Positions 1 to 4,446 of a DNA stretch of 7,328 bases are shown here, one piece after another. The translations under genes and the position numbers were made by a program. Under the pieces are notes generated by a model, which ran no database searches, was not told where the DNA came from, and saw only the letters and a list, made by a program, of their open reading frames with translations. Within the stretch, counting starts at the first letter, position 1. Each line of letters begins with the position of its first letter. The stretch is from an uncultured Clostridium sp. (lineage in GTDB: Bacteria > Bacillota > Clostridia > TANB77 > CAG-508): the NCBI GenBank assembly GCA_946008205.1, contig CAMGAZ010000067.1, forward strand, positions 1 to 7,328, in the 5' to 3' direction.

Positions 1-29
1 CTTTACTGTAAGATGCTATTTGCATAATG

Positions 30-58
30 TAATAAGTCTATTTTCAATAGGCTTATTA
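30..58. other. Imperfect hairpin upstream of the first operon
   Basis: Bases 30-42 pair with 46-58 to give a 13-bp stem with one G-U pair and a three-base loop. There is no T-run after it on either strand, so it is not a convincing intrinsic terminator. It may be the processed 3' end of a gene to the left of the window or a chance AT-rich fold. The rest of 1-221 is very AT-rich; only a weak promoter-like TTGATA (79-84) followed 17 bases later by TACATA (102-107) can be suggested. Confidence 0.3.
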
Positions 59-211
59 AGTGATGTCAAAAAATAAAATTGATAAAACTTATATATAAAT
101 ATACATATTTTACCAATTTTAAATTATTTCAAAATTTATTTTTGCAAAAAACCGAAACTTAATAATTTTAATTGTATTGAAATATGCAGTTAATAGCAAT
201 ATAATTAAAAT

Positions 212-216
212 GGTGA
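212..216 (+). promoter_or_regulatory. Ribosome binding site that sets the MYG1-like gene start
   Basis: GGTGA lies five bases before the ATG at 222. Neither the in-frame TTG at 177 nor the ATG at 210 has a comparable Shine-Dalgarno sequence, which favours 222 as the start. Confidence 0.5.
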
Positions 217-221
217 AGATA

Positions 222-1058
222 ATGAAAGTGTTTAAATATATAAACGTAGATGATGTAATTTCAACTATATTTCTAAGTAAAATTTTTAAAGAAATAAATT
301 TAATTAGAGTTCCAAGTATGAATAATAGAAGTGTGAATAATAAGTTGGTTTTTGATATAGGATTAGGAGAATTTGACCATCATCAAAAGAATAGAAATGG
401 AAAAAGGGAAAATGGTATTTACTATTCATCTATTGGCTTATTATGGAAAAAATATGGTAAAAAATATTTAAAAAATATAAATGCTAAAAATATAAACAAA
501 GTTTATGAATATATGGATAAAGAGTTAATTCAATATATAGATGCGACAGACAATATGCAAATGGAATATTTAAAAAGTAAAACATCACCTGATTTTGTTA
601 AATTATGCAATCCTGAATGGAATGAAAATGTAACAGAAGAAGAAGGATTTGTTCGTGCTTTAAAATTAGCAGATGAATTTTGGAATATATATATTAAACA
701 TGCTATTGCCGAGGTTGAAGCAATTGAAATAATTATTAAAAAGATAAATGAGACTAAGGAAAACTATGCTATATTTGATAAAGAATTACCATACAGAAAA
801 GCCATGGATTTGTTAGAAAATAAAAATATTAAATATCTAATATTCAAGTCAAAGAGGGAATGTTATGATATTAGAATAATAGACAAAGAAATAGAGTTTA
901 AGAAAGAAATTGTTATAAATGATATTAAACAAGCAAGGAAATTGTCTAAAATTAATGATTTATTGTATGTAGATACTAACGGAAAATTATGTTGTACTGA
1001 AACACTGGATTCAGCAATTAATTTAGTAAAATATAATGATAAAAAAGAAATTGATTAA
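222..1058 (+). CDS. MYG1/UPF0160-like putative phosphoesterase
   Basis: This 278-residue protein resembles the MYG1 (UPF0160) family, which is related to DHH phosphoesterases; eukaryotic MYG1 is described as a 3'-5' RNA exonuclease. Numbering from base 222, the clearest motif is FDHHQ at 51-55, preceded by a beta-strand-like VFDIG (43-47). YSSIGLLWKKYG follows at about 78-89, and an IDATDN motif lies further on, matching the second conserved acidic patch of the family. Two spots look altered: the N-terminal FHADD-type motif reads INVDD (7-11), and the usual HxNGF near the C-terminus reads YVDTNGK. The open frame extends to a TTG at 177, but the ATG at 222 has a ribosome site and starts where family homology starts. 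The HD-domain gene begins 14 bases downstream, so the two form an operon. Family assignment is fairly firm; the true substrate is unknown. Confidence 0.75.
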   Translation: MKVFKYINVDDVISTIFLSKIFKEINLIRVPSMNNRSVNNKLVFDIGLGEFDHHQKNRNGKRENGIYYSSIGLLWKKYGKKYLKNINAKNINKVYEYMDKELIQYIDATDNMQMEYLKSKTSPDFVKLCNPEWNENVTEEEGFVRALKLADEFWNIYIKHAIAEVEAIEIIIKKINETKENYAIFDKELPYRKAMDLLENKNIKYLIFKSKRECYDIRIIDKEIEFKKEIVINDIKQARKLSKINDLLYVDTNGKLCCTETLDSAINLVKYNDKKEID

Positions 1059-1072
1059 TGAGGTAATAAAAT

Positions 1073-1564
1073 ATGAATTTTGTAAATATAGATTTACAGA
1101 AAAATAATAATAAATTAGATATGAAAGTAGACATGAATAGTAGTGTGTTTCAAAGAATTTTGGATAAAATTAGTAATAGTGATTTATATAAAAATGAATT
1201 TTTTACTTCAAGTTTTCAACACAACATATATCACATCCAAAGAGTTATGTTTTTTTCACAAATTATTGCTCAGAATGAAGGAATAAGTGAAAAGGATTTG
1301 AAATTATTGCTTTTGGCAGCAGCATTACATGATTCAGGAAAAACTAGAGATAGAAGAGATGGTGAACATGGAAAAAATAGTGCTGAAATTGCAGGAGAAT
1401 ATTTACAAAATAATATAAATAGTATATCAAAAGAAGATATAAAAATAATACAAATAGCAATTGAATATCATACTATTCGAGAAGATGAAAAAGGGAAAAT
1501 AAATGTTACAGAGTTAAAAGAATTATGTCAAAAGTATGAAGAAGAAAAATCGTTAAATCCTTAG
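1073..1564 (+). CDS. HD-domain phosphohydrolase, C-terminally short
   Basis: The 163-residue protein carries an HD-superfamily metal-dependent phosphohydrolase domain from about residue 47. The visible ligand motifs are H54 (YHIQRV), H86-D87 (ALHDSGK), H99 (GEHG) and H133 (EYHT). This H...HD...H...H order is typical of small clostridial HD proteins that hydrolyse nucleotides or phosphoesters. In such proteins a final Asp, usually in an ILKDADxLDR-type motif, follows about 30-40 residues after the last His. Here the frame stops after 30 residues without it. In the same frame past the TAG, the codons read KILRNDVEGIIRLKS before another stop, which vaguely resembles that motif. The gene may therefore be a decayed copy or a natural short form. 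GAGG at 1060-1063 is the ribosome site. It is the second gene of an operon with the MYG1-like gene. The substrate cannot be predicted. Confidence 0.8.
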   Translation: MNFVNIDLQKNNNKLDMKVDMNSSVFQRILDKISNSDLYKNEFFTSSFQHNIYHIQRVMFFSQIIAQNEGISEKDLKLLLLAAALHDSGKTRDRRDGEHGKNSAEIAGEYLQNNINSISKEDIKIIQIAIEYHTIREDEKGKINVTELKELCQKYEEEKSLNP

Positions 1565-1577
1565 AAAATACTAAGGA
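1558..1577. other. Inverted repeat over the HD-gene stop codon
   Basis: TCCTTAG (1558-1564) and CTAAGGA (1571-1577) form a perfect 7-bp stem with a six-base loop. The left arm contains the TAG stop. No T-run follows, so it is not an intrinsic terminator; it could stabilise the transcript end or be chance. Confidence 0.35.
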
Positions 1578-1710
1578 ATGACGTAGAAGGAATAATAAGA
1601 TTGAAAAGCTAGTTTTTTCTAGAATTATGTTCTAGAATTGAAATAACGTCTGAAATGTTTGATATATAAGAGGTTGACGAAGTGCAAAACAACTCACCTC
1701 GACCATATTT

Positions 1711-1739
1711 AGAAGAATTCCTAAGAATTCTTCTTTTTT
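1711..1739 (+). terminator. Rho-independent terminator
   Basis: AGAAGAATTC (1711-1720) and GAATTCTTCT (1725-1734) form a perfect 10-bp stem with a CTAA loop, followed by a run of T through 1739. It is oriented to end + strand transcription, either of the MYG1-HD operon about 150 bases upstream or of a short RNA starting inside the gap. The reverse direction lacks a T-run. Confidence 0.8.
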
Positions 1740-1753
1740 GCATTCATGGACAA

Positions 1754-1801
1754 ATGCAGTCAATTTTATAATTAATTGATTTTCTTCAATTTTGACTGCA
1801 T
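1754..1801. repeat. Perfect 10-bp inverted repeat with a 28-base spacer
   Basis: ATGCAGTCAA at 1754-1763 is the exact reverse complement of TTGACTGCAT at 1792-1801. The spacer is AT-rich. A TGCATT/AATGCA pair (1739-1744, 1753-1758) overlaps the left arm, so two alternative folds compete. No transposase or target duplication is visible, so it is more likely an RNA structure, a regulatory site or a relic than a mobile-element end. Confidence 0.55.
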
Positions 1802-1862
1802 ATAAATTTATTATAGCAAATAAAACTCCTGGCATTACTAAGAAAAATACCCTTTATTTGAA

Positions 1863-1921
1863 TGTAAAATATAATTTATCTATTGGCATAATAGGAGTCT
1901 CTTTATGTTGTAAAATATAAT
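1863..1921. repeat. 13-base direct repeat, two copies
   Basis: TGTAAAATATAAT occurs at 1863-1875 and again at 1909-1921, 46 bases apart and upstream of the ASCH-Nudix gene. Each copy contains a TATAAT that could act as a -10 element, but neither has a good -35 at 17 bases. In such AT-rich DNA the repeat could be chance. Confidence 0.35.
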
Positions 1922-2006
1922 AAAAGATGATAATATACTTACAGATATATAGTAATTTATCGCTGAGATTAAGTTTTAATAAATAAAAAATAAAGTAGAT
2001 ATACTG

Positions 2007-2912
2007 ATGCTACACAAAATAAAATTAAATGAAAGCCCATTTGAAAGAATAAAAAATGGAACAAAAACAATAGAATTTAGGTTATTTGATGAGAAAAGAC
2101 AACAGATAAAGGTTGGAGACCAAATAGAGTTTTCAAAATTACCAAATTTACAAGAAAAGCTGTTAGTTGATGTTGTTGAATTATATAGAGAAGAGACATT
2201 TGAAAATTTATTTAGAAAACTATATACTGATGAAGAAGAAATATCAAAGAAAACTAAAGCTATGTATGAAATATATTCACCAGAAAAAGAACGACAATAT
2301 GGCATTTTAGGAATCAAAATAAAAATCAATGTAGATAATTTAAAGGAAAATCTCGAAAAATTTAATCCATATAATGAGCAAGAAGAAGTGGAAAGAAAAA
2401 TAATGTTAAAATATATTAATGATTTTGATGATGTATTAACTAGACAAAATGAATATGGACACTTTACAAGTTCGGCATTTGTGCTTAATAAAGAAAGGAC
2501 CAAGATTCTAATGATATACCACAAAATCTATAATTCATGGGCATGGACGGGTGGACACAGTGATGGAGATAATGATCTTTTATACGTGGCCATGAAAGAG
2601 GCAAAAGAGGAAACAGGAATAAAAAATGTTAAACCAATTTCTAAGGATATTTATTCACTAGAATTAATCAATGTGAAGGGGCATGAGAAAAGAGGTAAAT
2701 ATGTAGGTTCACATATGCATCTTAATGTTACATATTTATTAGAAGCTGATGAAAATGAAGAAATACATATAAAAGAGGATGAAAATAGCGGGGTAAAGTG
2801 GGTTCCAATCAATGAAATCTTAGAAGTAACATCAGAGCCTTGGGTAAGAGATAGAGTTTATGCTAAAATAATAGATAAGATGAAAAAAGATGGAATTATT
2901 GAGAATAGCTAA
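2007..2912 (+). CDS. ASCH-domain / Nudix hydrolase fusion
   Basis: The 301-residue protein joins two nucleotide-related domains. Residues 1 to about 107 are an ASCH domain (PUA-like fold, RNA or nucleotide binding) with the signature G18-x-K20-x-x-E23-x-R25 and the following strand IKVGDQIEF (34-42). Residues of about 150-293 are a Nudix domain of the WAWTGGHSDG type. Its Nudix box begins at G183 and keeps E198, E201, E202 and G204, but has N189 where the consensus has Glu and K197 where it has Arg. Nudix enzymes cleave nucleoside diphosphates linked to another group; the catalytic glutamates are present, so activity is likely. The ATG at 2007 has only a weak ribosome site (AAAGTAG), yet the protein start matches ASCH proteins well. 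A second Nudix gene starts 23 bases after the stop. The substrate is unknown; a modified nucleotide or RNA-derived nucleotide recognised by ASCH is an inference. Confidence 0.85.
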   Translation: MLHKIKLNESPFERIKNGTKTIEFRLFDEKRQQIKVGDQIEFSKLPNLQEKLLVDVVELYREETFENLFRKLYTDEEEISKKTKAMYEIYSPEKERQYGILGIKIKINVDNLKENLEKFNPYNEQEEVERKIMLKYINDFDDVLTRQNEYGHFTSSAFVLNKERTKILMIYHKIYNSWAWTGGHSDGDNDLLYVAMKEAKEETGIKNVKPISKDIYSLELINVKGHEKRGKYVGSHMHLNVTYLLEADENEEIHIKEDENSGVKWVPINEILEVTSEPWVRDRVYAKIIDKMKKDGIIENS

Positions 2913-2923
2913 TAATGATTTGC

Positions 2924-2930
2924 AAGGGAG
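2924..2930 (+). promoter_or_regulatory. Ribosome binding site of the MutT-like gene
   Basis: AAGGGAG ends five bases before the ATG at 2936. The upstream in-frame ATG at 2915 has no such site, and residues before 2936 do not look like the start of a Nudix domain, so 2936 is chosen. Confidence 0.7.
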
Positions 2931-2935
2931 ATAAT

Positions 2936-3361
2936 ATGAGAAAATTAAATTTAATAGTAGTATTTAGTGCTGATTTAGATAAAGTACTTTTTTGCATAAG
3001 AGCAAAAGAACCTTATAAAGGGTTATATAATTTTGTTGGTGGCAAAGTAGAAAATGGAGAAACTAATGATGATGCAGCATACAGAGAATTATTTGAAGAG
3101 ACAGGAATATCTCGTGAAGATATAGAATTAGACCATTTTATGGATTTAAACTACTTCAAATATGAAAATAATTTACAAGTTTATTATGGTATTTTAAAAC
3201 ATGAAGTAAATTTAATAGAAGAAAAAAATAAACTAGAATGGGTAACTATAAATGATGAATTATTGAATAATTCAAAATTTGCTGGAAATTATAATATACC
3301 TCATATCATAAGACAGATAAAAGTTTATTTGAAAAATGGTACAGAAATTAATAAATATTAG
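2936..3361 (+). CDS. MutT-like Nudix hydrolase
   Basis: This 141-residue single-domain Nudix protein has a perfect Nudix box: G36, five residues, E42, seven residues, R50-E51-L-F-E54-E55-T-G57-I58. The N-terminal strand LNLIVVFS and the GLYNFVGGKVE segment before the box are typical of MutT/8-oxo-dGTP diphosphatase relatives, which remove damaged nucleotides from the pool by splitting off pyrophosphate in a Mg-dependent reaction. The length is normal for a stand-alone MutT-type enzyme. It lies 23 bases after the ASCH-Nudix gene and 26 bases before the MazG-like gene, so the three are probably co-transcribed. The precise substrate cannot be read from the sequence, so the name mutT is not assigned. 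The start at 2936 rests on the strong ribosome site. Confidence 0.88.
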   Translation: MRKLNLIVVFSADLDKVLFCIRAKEPYKGLYNFVGGKVENGETNDDAAYRELFEETGISREDIELDHFMDLNYFKYENNLQVYYGILKHEVNLIEEKNKLEWVTINDELLNNSKFAGNYNIPHIIRQIKVYLKNGTEINKY

Positions 3362-3387
3362 AAAAATTAAAAAATGGAGGTAGTAAA

Positions 3388-3633
3388 ATGGTAGATTTAA
3401 AGAAATTACAAAAAGAAATATATCAGAACAAAGTAGATAAAGGATTTAATGTAACAGATGTAAATAAAGAATTTTGCTTAACTTATGGAGAGGTTGCTGA
3501 AGCTTATGAGGCTTGGAGAAAAAAGAAAGATAATTTCAGTGACAAATTACATGTTATTATTTTAAAGGAAAAGAATATGCACCTATTACGTGCATATTCT
3601 TATTTTATAATTAATGTTATCGAAAAACAATAA
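3388..3633 (+). CDS. MazG-like pyrophosphatase, truncated or rearranged
   Basis: The first 49 or so residues (of 81) match the N-terminal half of small MazG-like nucleotide pyrophosphohydrolases: LKKLQKEIYQNKVDKGFN, then TYGEVAEAYEAWRKKKDN with acidic residues E35 and E38 in the metal-binding helix. These enzymes hydrolyse non-canonical NTPs to NMP and pyrophosphate. Normal family members then continue with an acidic ELADV-type helix that completes the active site. Here, from residue 50 on, the sequence (FSDKLHVIILKEKN...) has no resemblance to the family and reads straight through a 12-bp terminator hairpin. The likely explanation is a deletion that fused the 5' half of the gene to the 3' end of another one. 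A strong ribosome site (GGAGG, 3376-3380) lies seven bases before the ATG. The product is probably inactive. Confidence 0.6.
   Translation: MVDLKKLQKEIYQNKVDKGFNVTDVNKEFCLTYGEVAEAYEAWRKKKDNFSDKLHVIILKEKNMHLLRAYSYFIINVIEKQ
3571..3608 (+). terminator. Terminator-like hairpin inside the MazG-like frame
   Basis: AAGAATATGCAC (3571-3582) and GTGCATATTCTT (3590-3601) form a perfect 12-bp stem with a seven-base loop, followed by ATTTTAT. It lies within the open frame of the MazG-like gene but just before a strong promoter, so it most likely ends the upstream transcript. The short T-run makes its strength uncertain. Confidence 0.65.
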
Positions 3634-3640
3634 AAAAATA

Positions 3641-3669
3641 TTGACAAATGGAAAAACGTGATATATACT
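3641..3669 (+). promoter_or_regulatory. Sigma-A promoter of the DUF2975 operon
   Basis: TTGACA (3641-3646), a 17-base spacer and TATACT (3664-3669) form an almost perfect housekeeping promoter. Transcription should start near 3676, about 20 bases before the ATG at 3696. The in-frame ATG at 3648 lies between the -35 and -10 elements and so cannot be on this transcript. Confidence 0.85.
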
Positions 3670-3682
3670 TATGCAAAATGAA

Positions 3683-3687
3683 GGAGG
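3683..3687 (+). promoter_or_regulatory. Ribosome binding site of the DUF2975 gene
   Basis: GGAGG (within AAGGAGGATT) lies eight bases before the ATG at 3696 and, with the promoter just upstream, decides the start. Confidence 0.8.
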
Positions 3688-3695
3688 ATTTAGTA

Positions 3696-4211
3696 ATGAA
3701 AGTTTTAGGAGAAAAAAGCTTATCATCGAAGGTTATTGTAGGGCTTAATATACTTTTTATTATAATAAGTATTATTGATATAGTGGTATTAAGTATAATA
3801 ATAAAAGTAGTAGGGCATATTGCTATGAATGAAAATATACAAAACAATATATTTGATCTTACGTTTTTTATTATGATTATTATAACAGGAATAATAGCAC
3901 TTTATATTATCTATCAATTTATAAAAATATTTAAAAACTTAAAAAGCAATATATTATTCTCTGAAGATAATGCTAAAAGGTTAAATATCGTTAGTAGATG
4001 TTGTTTTATAATAAGTATACTATATTTGATTATAGCAATATTTACATTCTTAATAATGGGTAAGCTAATGGAAGCATTTATATATTATGTATTTGCTTTT
4101 TCAATAATGCTAATGGTTATTTTTGCTGTTGCTGGAATAGGAATAAAAATACTTGGAGAAATATATAAAAAAGCTATTGAATATAAAGAAGAAAATGATT
4201 TTACAATATAG
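3696..4211 (+). CDS. DUF2975 membrane protein, YoaS-like
   Basis: This 171-residue protein is an integral membrane protein with four hydrophobic segments at about 13-38, 53-78, 101-121 and 127-152. The loop between segments 2 and 3 holds KNLKSNILFSEDNAKRL (80-96), which resembles the conserved cytoplasmic loop of the DUF2975 family. In Bacillus subtilis yoaS (DUF2975) is paired with yozG, a tiny Cro/C1-type regulator, and the same pairing is seen here. The biochemical function is unknown. The start is set by the promoter at 3641 and ribosome site at 3683; an in-frame ATG at 3648 is rejected. The regulator gene begins 16 bases after the stop, and the large membrane-protein gene follows. A role in membrane sensing or regulator control is only an inference from the pairing. 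Confidence 0.82.
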   Translation: MKVLGEKSLSSKVIVGLNILFIIISIIDIVVLSIIIKVVGHIAMNENIQNNIFDLTFFIMIIITGIIALYIIYQFIKIFKNLKSNILFSEDNAKRLNIVSRCCFIISILYLIIAIFTFLIMGKLMEAFIYYVFAFSIMLMVIFAVAGIGIKILGEIYKKAIEYKEENDFTI

Positions 4212-4227
4212 GAAAGGAAGAAAAATA

Positions 4228-4431
4228 ATGCCAATTATTGTTAATGTAGATGTAATGTTAGCCAAGAGGAAGATGTCATCTGGAGAGCTCGCAGAGAAAG
4301 TTGGAATAACTCCTGCCAATCTTTCAATATTAAAAACAAATAAAGCAAAAGCAATCAGATTTTCTACATTAGAAAAGCTTTGTGAAATTTTAGATTGCAA
4401 GCCAGGAGATATATTAGATTATGAAAAATAA
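4228..4431 (+). CDS. Cro/C1-type helix-turn-helix regulator, YozG-like
   Basis: This 67-residue DNA-binding protein consists almost wholly of an XRE/Cro-C1 helix-turn-helix domain. It starts with MPIIVNVDVMLAKRKM, and the helix-turn-helix lies at about 17-37 (SSGELAEKVGITPANLSILK). The C-terminal part, FSTLEKLCEILDCKPGDIL, is typical of the YozG-like subfamily. It lacks any sensor domain, so its signal must come from a partner, probably the DUF2975 membrane protein encoded just upstream. The frame is open to an ATG at 4153, but the purine-rich GGAAAGGAAG at 4211-4220 lies seven bases before the ATG at 4228, and that start agrees with the family. It probably regulates its own operon; no clear operator palindrome is visible at the 3641 promoter. 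The next gene starts 15 bases after the stop. Confidence 0.88.
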   Translation: MPIIVNVDVMLAKRKMSSGELAEKVGITPANLSILKTNKAKAIRFSTLEKLCEILDCKPGDILDYEK

Positions 4432-4446
4432 AGGAGAAATAATGAT

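Larger units (their letters stand above)
1565..2006. other. 442-base gap with repeats and a terminator, no convincing gene
   Basis: No open frame here has both a ribosome site and recognisable homology. The stretch contains two copies of the palindrome TTCTAGAA 13 bases apart (1617-1624, 1630-1637). A weak promoter-like TTGAAA (1638-1643) with GATATA 17 bases on (1661-1666) follows. GGTTGA (1672-1677 region) can pair with TCGACC just before the strong terminator at 1711-1739. A wide inverted repeat lies at 1754-1801 and a 13-base direct repeat at 1863-1921. A weak promoter for the next gene may be TTGTAA (1908-1913), 17 bases, TAATAT (1931-1936). The 102 bases 1638-1739 could be a small RNA gene, but this is only an inference. 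Confidence 0.5.

Noticed and set aside
177..221. Upstream TTG (177) and ATG (210) starts for the MYG1-like gene
   Set aside because: No ribosome site in front of either, and the added residues do not match the family; the ATG at 222 has GGTGA at a good distance.
1617..1637. Tandem TTCTAGAA palindromes as a regulator site
   Set aside because: Two copies 13 bases apart are striking, but they sit after a gene with no nearby start and only a weak promoter, so no function can be supported.
1632..1835. 67-codon reading frame on the minus strand
   Set aside because: It crosses the + strand terminator and the inverted repeat, has no ribosome site before its ATG, and the protein resembles no family I recognise.
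1976..2524. 182-codon reading frame on the minus strand
   Set aside because: It lies opposite the ASCH-Nudix gene, is rich in Ser/Phe/Leu as expected of an antisense shadow, and has no recognisable domain.
4153..4227. Upstream start for the YozG-like regulator
   Set aside because: It overlaps the DUF2975 gene and adds a Lys-rich leader absent from the family; the ATG at 4228 has a ribosome site.
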